DNA of 64,000 nt from Tritonibacter aquimaris (GCF_009617595.1 NZ_WIXK01000004.1:1-64000), one strand, 5' to 3'. Shown: positions 1-10,112, numbered from the stretch's first letter. Notes: generated from the sequence alone by a model not told the origin. A program made the numbers and translations.

Positions 1-272
1 AACGGCGGATACGCTTCTCGTTCACCAGATGGCCGTTCTCGGGACTTTCGCGGCCCCACTGGGGCCACGGTCCCCTCGAACTTGCGCAGGTGCCAGGTCA
101 TCTGACGGACACCAAAGAACGGTGTTTCTAAGAACTGCTCGTCGATCTGACGCATCAGCATCAAGTTCATCGCCGTCTCGCCCTTGGGCCTGTAGTAGAA
201 TGATGACCGCGAGATCGACAGCAGCCTGCGCTGTTTGCCAATCGACAGATCGGTATTGGCTGGTTCAACCAT
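1..272 (-). pseudogene. IS3 transposase orfB, partial and frameshifted
   Basis: Reading leftward from ATG at 272 gives an OrfB-like N-terminus with the typical run RRLLSISRSSFYYRP, then FFGVRQMTWHLRK. After that the frame is lost: the expected continuation (NGHLVNEKRIRR) is found in another frame at positions 1-37. The break coincides with a 34-bp palindrome at 41-74. OrfB normally carries the DDE catalytic core, which would lie beyond the window edge. OrfA and OrfB are probably joined by -1 frameshifting at a T6G heptamer (314-320). With the internal frameshift no full transposase can be made from this copy, unless the break is a sequencing error. Confidence 0.7.
38..74. repeat. 34-bp imperfect palindrome with 3-bp flanking repeat inside orfB
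   Basis: Positions 41-74 read GGGACTTTCGCGGCCCC, ACT, GGGGCCACGGTCCC. The two arms pair except for a 3-nt bulge and one mismatch. The trinucleotide CTC stands on both sides (38-40 and 75-77), as a small target duplication would. Removing 37 bp restores the orfB reading frame. This looks like a small palindromic element inserted into the IS, but no second copy was seen in the window. Confidence 0.5.
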
Positions 273-280
273 CTCCCGCC

Positions 281-574
281 TCACTTGCCGGTCCACGGCT
301 TGAGCTTTCGTGACAAAAAATCATTGGCCACAGCCAGCTCCCCGATCTTGGCATGCCGTTCCCTGACCTGTGCTTCGTCAATCTCAGGAGCTTTCTTACC
401 GCCACGCTCGAAAACGCCAGACGCACCTTCAAGCAGCGCACGCTTCCAGCTGTGGATCATCGTCGGGTGAACGCCAAACTGGCTTGCCAACTCAGCAACC
501 GTCCGATCGCCCTTCAATGCCTCAAGCGCAACTTTGGCGTTGAACTCAGGCGAATGGTTCTTCCGTTTCGACAT
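281..574 (-). CDS. IS3-family transposase OrfA
   Basis: This 97-residue protein begins MSKRKNHSPEFNAKVALEAL and has the helix-turn-helix of IS3-type OrfA proteins at about residues 22-45 (TVAELASQFGVHPTMIHSW), which binds the element ends. A C-terminal helical segment (about 65-92) is the usual dimerisation zipper region. Near its 3' end the coding strand has the heptamer TTTTTTG (314-320). Slipping back one base there reads directly into the orfB frame, so an OrfAB fusion is the likely transposase product. The gene itself looks intact. Confidence 0.9.
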   Translation of the reverse strand: MSKRKNHSPEFNAKVALEALKGDRTVAELASQFGVHPTMIHSWKRALLEGASGVFERGGKKAPEIDEAQVRERHAKIGELAVANDFLSRKLKPWTGK

Positions 575-628
575 CTCTGATCGCCTCTTCGTTGAAAATC
601 AGCAGACAACAAATCGTAACTTACGTCA

Positions 629-655
629 GTGTCCAAATTTCGGGGGGGTAGCTCA
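629..655. repeat. Right terminal inverted repeat of the IS3 element
   Basis: The stretch ending GGGGGGGTAGCTCA upstream of orfA reads, on the other strand, TGAGCTACCCCCCCGAAATT. That resembles the TG...CA ends of IS3 elements with a run of C. The partner repeat is outside the window, so the boundary at 655 is an inference. Confidence 0.5.
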
Positions 656-745
656 ATATGCGGGTCGCAAAACAACAGCACCGCCGCATATGGATGCGAC
701 GGTGCCAATGTTCTGACAGTCAGTGATTTGACTGTTCGATCCCAG

Positions 746-1642
746 TTAGTGGGTGTGTTTGTGGTCGAGCGCGTGCAGCAGGGTGCCGAGGTTGTGCTCA
801 AACATTGCCAGGTAGCTTGTTGCTGGCCCGCCACGCTCAGACAGCGCATCTGAGAACAGGCGTCCACCGACTTCGATGCCGGTTTCATCAGAAATCTGCT
901 TCACCAATGCAGGGCTGGTGATGTTTTCTACAAAAAGTGCTGCTGCGCCGTCAGACTTCAACTGATCGATCAGAACTGCCAGATCGCGGGCGGAAGGTTC
1001 TGCTTCGGTGTCGATCCCAACCGGAGCCAGGAATGTCATGCCATAGGCATCCGCCAGATAGCCAAAGGCATCATGGGCGGTGACAACAGTGCGTCGGTCA
1101 GACGGCAGTTTTGCCAGTTTGGTTTTTGTCGTTGCATCCAGCGTTTCAAGCTTGGCGATATAGCTTGCAGCATTTGCAGAGATTTCGTCTGCGTGATCCG
1201 GCAGCGCCGCTTTCATCGCGTCGGCAATGTTGTTCACATAGACCACACCATTGGTGAGCGAGTTCCAGGCGTGTGGGTCGATTTCGCCCTCTACCTTCAC
1301 TGGGGTGATGCCTTTGGTTGCTACAAAAACATCTGCTTCGGTGCCGGATTCTGAGATCAGCGTGTCGGACCAGGTTTCAAAGCCCAGACCATTTACAAAG
1401 ATGACATCCGCTTCGGCAACGGCGCGCGCATCCGCGACAGAGGGCTGATAGACATGCGCGTCTGCATCAGGTCCTACGATGGTGGTCACATCCGCCAGAT
1501 CGCCGACCACTTCTTCAACCATGTCGCCAAGGATCGAAAAGCTTGCAACGATCTGCATGTCTTCATGCGCTGCGACGGGCAGGGCAGCGAGGGTGAGCGC
1601 TGTGGTTGCAACACCTGTGTAGAGGGATTTCATAAAGGTCAT
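746..1642 (-). CDS. Metal ABC transporter substrate-binding protein, cluster 9 (AztC/ZnuA-like)
   Basis: This periplasmic protein of 298 residues delivers a divalent metal to the permease encoded just upstream. It starts with a signal peptide (MTFMKSLYTG..., cleaved near PVAA-HE, residue 25). The predicted metal ligands are His63 (DADAHVY), His124 (DPHAW), His190 (TAHDAFGYL) and Asp265 (LFSDALS). His at the third position is typical of zinc-type proteins; manganese-type members usually have Glu there. The His-rich loop of many ZnuA proteins is missing, but the C-terminus ends in HKHTH. The start is fixed by a 4-bp ATGA overlap with the permease stop and by GGAAAG upstream. The gene belongs to a cobalamin-riboswitch transcript, so cobalt or zinc are the leading substrates and manganese is less likely from the ligands. 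Confidence 0.88.
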   Translation of the reverse strand: MTFMKSLYTGVATTALTLAALPVAAHEDMQIVASFSILGDMVEEVVGDLADVTTIVGPDADAHVYQPSVADARAVAEADVIFVNGLGFETWSDTLISESGTEADVFVATKGITPVKVEGEIDPHAWNSLTNGVVYVNNIADAMKAALPDHADEISANAASYIAKLETLDATTKTKLAKLPSDRRTVVTAHDAFGYLADAYGMTFLAPVGIDTEAEPSARDLAVLIDQLKSDGAAALFVENITSPALVKQISDETGIEVGGRLFSDALSERGGPATSYLAMFEHNLGTLLHALDHKHTH

Positions 1643-2541
1643 TGTGTTCTTTCCGACGTTTGAAGTTTTGCCGATGTGGTGTTGTTTGGAGTTGAGCGTT
1701 TGCGCAGGCGGCTGCCAAAGCCGAGCGGTCCAAAGACAGCTGAGACAATGAAAAAGCCTCCTGCAACCAAGACGATGGCTGGTCCGGACGGGGTGTCCGG
1801 GAAGAAATAGGATAGGGTGAGACCGATCCAACAGCTTGAAAGCGCAAAGACAAAGCCAAGCCCGAGCTGCGTGGTAATCGTGCTGGCCCAATAGCGCGCG
1901 GCGGTTGCGGGAAGGATCATCAAGCCAACGGCCATCAATGTGCCGAGCGTTTTGAACGCTGCCAGAAGGTTCAGAACCAAAAGCAGCATGAACCCTTGAT
2001 CCACCAGCCAGGGGCGCCGGGTTTGCGTTTCAAAAAACACTGGGTCGCAGGTGCTGACGATCAGAGGGCGCAACAGCACCGCAAAAGACAACAATGTGAC
2101 AGTTGCAACACCGCCCACAAGCAACATGGAGGCATCATCGATCCCAAGGATTGAGCCAAAGAGGAAACTTTTAAGCGGGACAGCTGAGCCTGCGGCCGAC
2201 AGGATAAAGATGCCCATCGCCAGCGCAATCAGATAGAGCGAAGCTAGGCTCGCGTCGCTGCGTAGGATGGTACGACGTGCCAACAGGGCCGTTAGAATGG
2301 CAACGCCAACACCAGCAATCAAACCACCAACCAAAAGCGACATGACCGAAAGACCCGCAGTCACAAAGCCGATGACAATGCCCGGCGTGATCGCATGTGC
2401 CATTGCCTCACCTGCAAGGGACAGGCGACGCAGCACCAGAAATGCACCAACAGGCGCAACAGAGGCCGACAGTACCGTGGTCGCGACAAAGGCGCGCCGC
2501 ATAAAGGTAAAACCCCACATTTCTTGCAAGAGTTCAAACAT
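1639..2541 (-). CDS. Metal ABC transporter permease (ZnuB/AztB family)
   Basis: This 300-residue inner-membrane protein has many hydrophobic segments and the signature of the ABC-3 permease family (LVLRRLSLAGEAMAHAITPG near residues 35-54). It forms the channel with the ATPase encoded upstream. The start at MFELLQEMW is chosen because GGAG lies 7 bases upstream and it overlaps the ATPase stop by 8 bp. An upstream in-frame ATG (2616) would add 25 hydrophilic residues without a better ribosome site. The stop overlaps the binding-protein start (ATGA), so the three genes are translationally coupled. The substrate is not readable from the permease. Confidence 0.9.
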   Translation of the reverse strand: MFELLQEMWGFTFMRRAFVATTVLSASVAPVGAFLVLRRLSLAGEAMAHAITPGIVIGFVTAGLSVMSLLVGGLIAGVGVAILTALLARRTILRSDASLASLYLIALAMGIFILSAAGSAVPLKSFLFGSILGIDDASMLLVGGVATVTLLSFAVLLRPLIVSTCDPVFFETQTRRPWLVDQGFMLLLVLNLLAAFKTLGTLMAVGLMILPATAARYWASTITTQLGLGFVFALSSCWIGLTLSYFFPDTPSGPAIVLVAGGFFIVSAVFGPLGFGSRLRKRSTPNNTTSAKLQTSERTQ

Positions 2542-3295
2542 GGGCTTGCTCCAATTTTGCGGCGGGCTCCCGGAACATCCAGGAGGCCTGACTTTCGGAC
2601 ATATAGCCCTGTGCAACCAAACGGTCGGGGGTCAGGACGTCATTCACAGCGCCATGGGTCGCTTCGTGGCCACCAAGAAGCAGGGCATGGCTGCAATGAT
2701 CGAGCACCGATGAAAGATCATGCACCACCAGCACCACCGCGCGGCCTTCGCTGCGCCAGCGTTTGATTATGTTGAGCAGATGTGCCTCGGTGCTTTGATC
2801 AACAGCTGCAAAAGGCTCATCAAGCAAGATCAGCGGCGCATCCTGCATAATCACCCGGGCAAACAATGTGCGCTGCAATTGCCCACCCGAAAGCATGTGC
2901 AGGGGCCGGTCGGCAATATCCAGCACCCCAACTTCATCCAGCGCAGCCTCGACCCGTTCTCGTGCCGCACGATTGAGACCAAAGCGGAGACCAAACCCGC
3001 CCCAGGCTCCCATTGCGGCAAGATCGCGAACCCGGATGGGAAAACGACGGTCGAATTCGGTCATCTGGGCGAGATAGCCGATTTCACGTGGACGTCCCTG
3101 TGCCCATGTCACGCTGCCAGACAGCGGGTTCATCAGGCCAAGGAGCATTTTGACAAAGGTGCTTTTGCCAGAACCGTTCGCCCCAAGCACCGCAAGCGTG
3201 TTCCCACCCTCAATGTTCATGGTGAGATCGCGAAATAAGGTGAGATCTTTGTAGCCAAGGCTGAGATCGCTAATCTGTACGACTGCTGACATCAT
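2534..3295 (-). CDS. Metal ABC transporter ATP-binding protein
   Basis: This 253-residue cytoplasmic ATPase powers the metal importer. It shows Walker A (GANGSGKST, residues 38-46), the ABC signature LSGGQ, Walker B with LILLDEPF, and the switch His in VVHDLSS. Two adjacent ATG codons (3295, 3292) could start it. The first is preferred because it overlaps the stop of the upstream 40-codon ORF in the ATGA pattern. The C-terminal tail overlaps the permease start. Order on the transcript is riboswitch, small ORFs, ATPase, permease, binding protein. Confidence 0.9.
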   Translation of the reverse strand: MMSAVVQISDLSLGYKDLTLFRDLTMNIEGGNTLAVLGANGSGKSTFVKMLLGLMNPLSGSVTWAQGRPREIGYLAQMTEFDRRFPIRVRDLAAMGAWGGFGLRFGLNRAARERVEAALDEVGVLDIADRPLHMLSGGQLQRTLFARVIMQDAPLILLDEPFAAVDQSTEAHLLNIIKRWRSEGRAVVLVVHDLSSVLDHCSHALLLGGHEATHGAVNDVLTPDRLVAQGYMSESQASWMFREPAAKLEQAHV

Positions 3296-3414
3296 ATCAC
3301 CGCGTAGATGATCAGCCACAAAACGGCCGAGGTGGCGATGGCCGTCGCGATCAGGCTGAGGGTACTCAGCTCGCTCAGGCAACGTTTGGTAGATGGGGAA
3401 TGGGGAGGCTTCAT
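3292..3414 (-). CDS. Small membrane protein (40 aa) upstream of the metal ATPase
   Basis: An ATG at 3414 opens 40 codons, with a basic N-terminus (MKPPHSPSTKRCLSELS) followed by one long hydrophobic helix (LIATAIATSAVLWLIIYAVI, residues 21-40) that ends at the stop. The stop overlaps the ATPase start by ATGA, and its own start overlaps the stop of another mini-ORF in the same way. Such coupling is hard to get by chance and argues for real translation. I do not recognise the family. A single-helix accessory subunit of the transporter, in the style of the tiny CbtB/CbiN cobalt-uptake partners, is a guess with no sequence support. Confidence 0.55.
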   Translation of the reverse strand: MKPPHSPSTKRCLSELSTLSLIATAIATSAVLWLIIYAVI

Positions 3415-3582
3415 GCCATAGCCCCCACCGGGGTAGGGAGCGGTGCGCTCGAACCCATGTTTGTTTGACAGCTTAGGTCGTTCAGCTCCGTCAATTTCAA
3501 TCCTTCACCACCTTGCAGGGATCAGGGAGTGAGGGAGTTGTACAAAATTCCAGAAGCGATCTGCCACTAGTTGCATTGACAT
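3411..3582 (-). other. Two possible leader ORFs between the riboswitch and the transporter
   Basis: Downstream of the leftward riboswitch, ATG at 3582 has a good ribosome site (AGGAAG at 3583-3588, hard against the ATG) and opens 25 codons beginning MSMQLVADRFWNF and ending at 3505. Close behind, TTG at 3500 could open 29 codons that end at 3411, overlapping the next start (3414) by ATGA. A hairpin (CTGGG/CCCAG, 3589-3606) sits just before the first ribosome site. These may relay riboswitch control by translational coupling, or may be remnants. Neither peptide is recognised. Confidence 0.3.
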
Positions 3583-3621
3583 CTTCCTCTGGGACACCCC
3601 GCCCAGGTTAATCTGTTTTCA

Positions 3622-3803
3622 GATGGCAGGTCTCCTGACTCGCGGTTCGTTGTGTTCCCGATCCTTCCCAAGCCAAAGCTCAGTGGATTTTCCCGGGGCA
3701 CTCACCGCTTACAGTTGCGGGGGCAGTTACGGAATTGACCTTGTTTTGCGGTCGCACCGTATTCCCTTTTCACCCAGCTCATATTATGTGACTGGGAACC
3801 ATC
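3622..3803 (-). promoter_or_regulatory. Cobalamin riboswitch (leftward, metal transporter operon)
   Basis: The minus strand has the B12-riboswitch landmarks in order: GGTGAAAAGGGAA-type motif, GCCCCCGCAACTGTAAGC (the highly conserved core), GGGAAGG, and GAGTCAGGAGACCTGCC near the 3' end. P1 can form between GATGG (3799-3803) and CCATC (3622-3626). Just downstream an ATCTG/CAGAT hairpin competes with the P1 3' strand, a plausible expression platform. In known cases adenosylcobalamin binding represses the gene behind it. Here the first genes behind it are mini-ORFs and the metal ABC transporter. Confidence 0.95.
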
Positions 3804-3933
3804 GCGGCGAAGAGACACGAAATGAATCGATTCGCCAAGACACTTCCTGGAGAGGCCTAGGTCGATTCGTGGTGACCGCGTTTTTTGGCGATCATTGCAA
3901 TAACAAGATTTTGATTCATTGTTGCCCTAAATG

Positions 3934-3970
3934 TTGACAATGACCTAACGCGAACCCCAATATGATGTTG
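3934..3970 (+). promoter_or_regulatory. Candidate nrdH promoter with possible NrdR box
   Basis: TTGACA at 3934-3939 is a consensus -35 element. CAATAT at 3958-3963 follows with an 18-base spacer and may be the -10. The surrounding CCCCAATATGATGTTG (3955-3970) resembles an NrdR box in its core (CAATAT..TGT). It overlaps the -10 just before the riboswitch begins. nrdR itself lies at 29.4 kb. Only one such box is seen, whereas NrdR usually binds two. Confidence 0.35.
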
Positions 3971-3972
3971 CT

Positions 3973-4133
3973 TCGGTTCTTTCGATTCATGTCGAAAGCT
4001 AAGAGGGAAGCTGGTGAAAAACCGGCACTGCCCCCGCAACTGTAAGTGGAGAGCCAGGCTGAATTGCGCCACTGAAACCCCGTTTTGGGAAGGCCAGTCC
4101 AAGCTTTGATCCACGAGTCAGGAGACCTGCCGA
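3973..4133 (+). promoter_or_regulatory. Cobalamin riboswitch (rightward, nrdHIEF operon)
   Basis: Landmarks in order are GAGGGAAGCTGGTGAAAAAC, TGCCCCCGCAACTGTAAG, TTGGGAAGGCC and GAGTCAGGAGACCTGCCGA. P1 pairs TCGG (3973-3976) with CCGA (4130-4133). About 98 bases separate it from the nrdH start. That spacer contains a CGAAC-GGAGG-GTTCG hairpin with a Shine-Dalgarno-like loop (4151-4165). Repression of a B12-independent reductase by B12 is a known logic for this riboswitch class. It shares the 817-bp intergenic region with a second, oppositely oriented cobalamin riboswitch. Confidence 0.95.
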
Positions 4134-4231
4134 TGGCTAAAAAATGACCACGAACGGAGGGTTCGGGGGCGTGTCATGAGGCTTCTGCGGCTCATTCGCG
4201 TCTTCGGCTAATTGAGAAAGACAGAGGGACA

Positions 4232-4456
4232 ATGAGCATTATCGTCTATTCCAAACCCGCTTGCGTACAGTGTACTGCCACCACCCGCGCTCTGGATGCC
4301 AAAGGCATCGAATATGACGTCGTGGATCTGACGCAGGACGATTCTGCGCTCTCTCATGTGACTGAGCTTGGCTACCGTCAGGCACCCGTTGTGGTTGCAG
4401 GAAACGACCATTGGTCCGGCTTCCGTCCGGACATGATCAACCGACTGGCTTCCTAA
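4232..4456 (+). CDS. nrdH: Glutaredoxin-like protein NrdH
   Basis: NrdH (74 aa) is the dedicated electron donor of class Ib ribonucleotide reductase and is reduced by thioredoxin reductase. The redox pair is CVQC at residues 11-14. The family hallmark WSGFRPD stands at residues 61-67 near the C-terminus. The start has GAGGGAC upstream with good spacing. It is the first gene of nrdHIEF and directly follows the cobalamin riboswitch. Length and motifs are standard. Confidence 0.97.
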   Translation: MSIIVYSKPACVQCTATTRALDAKGIEYDVVDLTQDDSALSHVTELGYRQAPVVVAGNDHWSGFRPDMINRLAS

Positions 4457-4458
4457 AC

Positions 4459-4868
4459 GTGGACAGCGCGTCGCCAGCGCTGATCTATTTTTCGTCCGCG
4501 TCTGGAAACACCCAGAGATTTGTTGAACGTCTCGGAATTGATGCAACACGTATCCCCCGCGAGGAGGATGCGTGTTTTCCTATCGCAGAGCGACCCTTTG
4601 TGTTGATCTGCCCAACTTTTGCGGACGGCCAAGGGCGCGGCGCGGTGCCCAAGCAGGTCATTCGCTTTCTCAACGCCCCAGAACGGCGCGCCAATCTGGT
4701 TGGGGTTATAGGAAGCGGAAACAGAAATTTTGGCTCGACCTACGCATTGGCTGGTCGGGTCATATCGGAAAAATGCAAAGTGCCGCTGCTATACAGCTTT
4801 GAGCTGGCGGGCACTGAAACTGATATCGCCCGCGTTCGGGCGGGGCTAGAAACCCTGGGGAGAGAGCT

Positions 4869-4887
<19 letters not shown>
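4459..4887 (+). CDS. nrdI: Flavodoxin-like maturation protein NrdI
   Basis: NrdI (142 aa) is the flavoprotein that supplies oxidant to assemble the dimanganese-tyrosyl radical cofactor of NrdF. The FMN-binding phosphate loop [11 protein letters not shown] is at about residues 11-21, and the [11 protein letters not shown] loop typical of NrdI is further on. The GTG at 4459, 2 bases after the nrdH stop, is chosen because it gives the usual length; an upstream ATG at 4411 would lie inside nrdH. The 3' end overlaps nrdE by 19 bp, so expression is coupled. Confidence 0.93.
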
Positions 4888-7977
<3,090 letters not shown>

Positions 7978-7999
7978 TCTTAGCACAGTTGCATTATTG

Positions 8000-8031
8000 A
8001 GGTGGTCGTTGCAAAGCGGCCACCTTTTTTT
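8000..8031 (+). terminator. Rho-independent terminator of nrdHIEF
   Basis: A 9-bp stem (AGGTGGTCG / CGGCCACCT, one G-T pair) with an 8-nt loop is followed directly by seven T, 22 bp after the nrdF stop. Confidence 0.92.
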
Positions 8032-8177
8032 GTGCAAATGTCTCATTGCCCAAGGCATTGGGGGCAGGGAATTTCGCTGCATGCTTTTGGCTGATCACGG
8101 TAGGAGGTTCGGTTGAGAAAAGACTCGTAACCCGCTGATTTCAGGCCTGAATTTCTATTTTCTCTTGGGGGGGGAAG

Positions 8178-8252
8178 TGGCAGCCCGTAGGGGAATCGAA
8201 CCCCTCTTTCCAGGTTGAAAACCTGGCGTCCTAACCGATAGACGAACGGGCC
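8178..8252 (-). tRNA. tRNA-Glu (anticodon TTC)
   Basis: The minus strand folds into a complete cloverleaf: acceptor GGCCCGT/ACGGGCT with a G-U first pair, anticodon stem CCAGG/CCTGG with loop TTTTCAA (anticodon TTC), and T-arm GGGG-TTCGATT-CCCC. The CCA end is encoded (8178-8180). Confidence 0.97.
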
Positions 8253-8372
8253 ACTCTTGGTGTGAGGGCGGTTTTAGTGTTAAGCGCCGAGACCCGCAAG
8301 CGGAAAAAGCTACTTTTTTGTTTTTTCTTATCCACAGGTCTCTTTGCGCGGGTTGCCTGGCCCGTTTGCACT

Positions 8373-10112
8373 TTATGCGGGCGCTGCATCCTCAAGGCGC
8401 AGCTGTGGCGCCTGGCGGCCGCCCCAGGTGTTGATTTCAAGCCGCCCTGCACAGTGGAAACGTGCGCCGCCATGTTCCAGCAAGCGAGGGCCAAGCGCGG
8501 TATCAAACGCACCAAAGCAAATCGCATCAAGCTTTGCACCCATCCCGTCCGACAGGCTCAATTTCAGGTGGCTTTCGCCGACACGTTTCGCGAATTTGAT
8601 TTCCACCTCAGGGAAGGCATAGCGCGGGGCAGGGGCACCGGCGCCAAAGGGGCCCGCTTGTTCGATCTGTTCGATCAGATCAACCCGCGCAGCACCGGGC
8701 ATCAGCATTCCATCAAGCTTCAGATCCTGCGGACCCAGCGCGCCTGCGCCCTGTTTGTCCAACAGCGCCGCTAGCCGTTCCATTGCGGGCTCAAGCTGAT
8801 CACGTGCAACCGTGAGGCCCGCCGCCATCTTATGTCCGCCGCCTTTGGTCAGCAGCCCCTCAGCAACCACTTTCTGAATCGAGGCACCCAGATCAATGCC
8901 TGAAACAGACCGGCCTGATCCTTTGCCCTCGTCGCCATCAAGACCAATGACCACCGCGGGGCGGCCTGTGGCTTCTTTCAGACGGGACGCCACAATGCCC
9001 ACAACACCTGGATGCCAGCCTTCACCTGCCGCCCAGACCAAAGGCGCATCCAGACCGCGTTCTTCGGCCTGTTCTATTGCTGCCGCGCGCACCGCGTTTT
9101 CAATATCACGACGTTCGGTATTCAACTGATCCAGCCGCTCTGCCATGGCGGCTGCTTCATGCGGATTGTCCGTTGCCAATAGGCGCGCGCCAAGATCGGC
9201 CTTACCAATACGCCCGCCTGCGTTCACTCGTGGCCCCAGCAAAAAGCCAAGGTGATAGGTCGACGGTGCCGCATCCATCCGGCTCACATCCGCAAGGGCC
9301 ACGAGGCCCGGACGTTGACGCGCGCCCATCACTTTTAGCCCCTGGCGTACCAGGGCCCGGTTTGCGCCAATCAGCGGTGCCACATCCGCAACGGTTGCCA
9401 GTGCGACCAGATCCAACAGCTGCATCAGATTGGGCCCCTGCGTGCCTTTTTCGCGCATCTGACGACCGGTCTCCACCAGCATCAAAAACACCACACCAGC
9501 GGCGCAGAAATAGCCGAGATCACCGCTTTCATCCTGGCGATTAGGATTTACCACAGCGACGCATTCGGGCAGGGTTTCACCGCCAAGGTGGTGGTCGAGC
9601 ACGATCACATCCGCACCTTTTGCAGCGGCAATAGGTTCATGGCTCAAGGTGCCACAATCCACACAGATGATCAGATCATGATCGCGCGCAAGCGCGGCCA
9701 TAGCGGGCACATTGGGGCCGTAGCCCTCGTCAATGCGGTCTGGAATATAGAGCGTTGCATCAAGCCCCATCTGGCGCAGCCAAACCAGCAACAGGGCGCC
9801 AGAAGAGCCACCATCCACATCATAATCGGCAAAGACCGCAATGCGCTCACGCCGCTCTACCGCTTGTAAAAATCGCGCGGCGGCGGCTTCCATGTCTTTC
9901 ATCTGACGGGGGTCAGGCAGCAGCTCTTTGAGCTTTGGCTCAAGAAACCCAGTGGCCTCCATCGCGGGCACGCCACGACGTGCCAGTACCTGACATACCG
10001 CAGCAGGCAGGCCCGTTTGTTGCACCATCATCTCAGCTGCGCGTTGTATATCCACACCGGGTCCAACCCAGCTGCGCCCAGTTAAGGATGTGTCTACCCC
10101 CAGAAAGCTCAT
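8373..10112 (-). CDS. recJ: Single-stranded-DNA-specific exonuclease RecJ
   Basis: RecJ (579 aa) degrades single-stranded DNA 5' to 3' in recombination and mismatch repair. DHH-family motifs are present in order: ADYDVDGGSSGA (about residues 94-105), DCGT, VLDHHLGG and the DHHA1 motif LGPRVNAGGRIGKA. A KGGGHKMAAGLT loop and a C-terminal OB-type domain follow. Mn2+ ligands of the DHH centre are intact. It follows glpX on the same strand but is separated by a terminator, so it probably has its own promoter. Confidence 0.96.
   Translation of the reverse strand: MSFLGVDTSLTGRSWVGPGVDIQRAAEMMVQQTGLPAAVCQVLARRGVPAMEATGFLEPKLKELLPDPRQMKDMEAAAARFLQAVERRERIAVFADYDVDGGSSGALLLVWLRQMGLDATLYIPDRIDEGYGPNVPAMAALARDHDLIICVDCGTLSHEPIAAAKGADVIVLDHHLGGETLPECVAVVNPNRQDESGDLGYFCAAGVVFLMLVETGRQMREKGTQGPNLMQLLDLVALATVADVAPLIGANRALVRQGLKVMGARQRPGLVALADVSRMDAAPSTYHLGFLLGPRVNAGGRIGKADLGARLLATDNPHEAAAMAERLDQLNTERRDIENAVRAAAIEQAEERGLDAPLVWAAGEGWHPGVVGIVASRLKEATGRPAVVIGLDGDEGKGSGRSVSGIDLGASIQKVVAEGLLTKGGGHKMAAGLTVARDQLEPAMERLAALLDKQGAGALGPQDLKLDGMLMPGAARVDLIEQIEQAGPFGAGAPAPRYAFPEVEIKFAKRVGESHLKLSLSDGMGAKLDAICFGAFDTALGPRLLEHGGARFHCAGRLEINTWGGRQAPQLRLEDAAPA

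Larger units (their letters stand above)
1..655 (-). mobile_element. IS3-family insertion sequence, cut by the left window edge
   Basis: The segment holds a complete orfA (281-574) and the start of orfB in the -1 frame, both leftward, which is the IS3-family layout. The right end at about 629-655 looks like a terminal inverted repeat finishing in CA. The left end lies outside the window, so the full length and target duplication cannot be checked. It ends about 90 bp downstream of the metal-transporter binding-protein gene, so it may have replaced whatever originally followed that operon. The orfB part is disrupted (see 1-272), so this copy is probably not autonomous. Confidence 0.85.
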
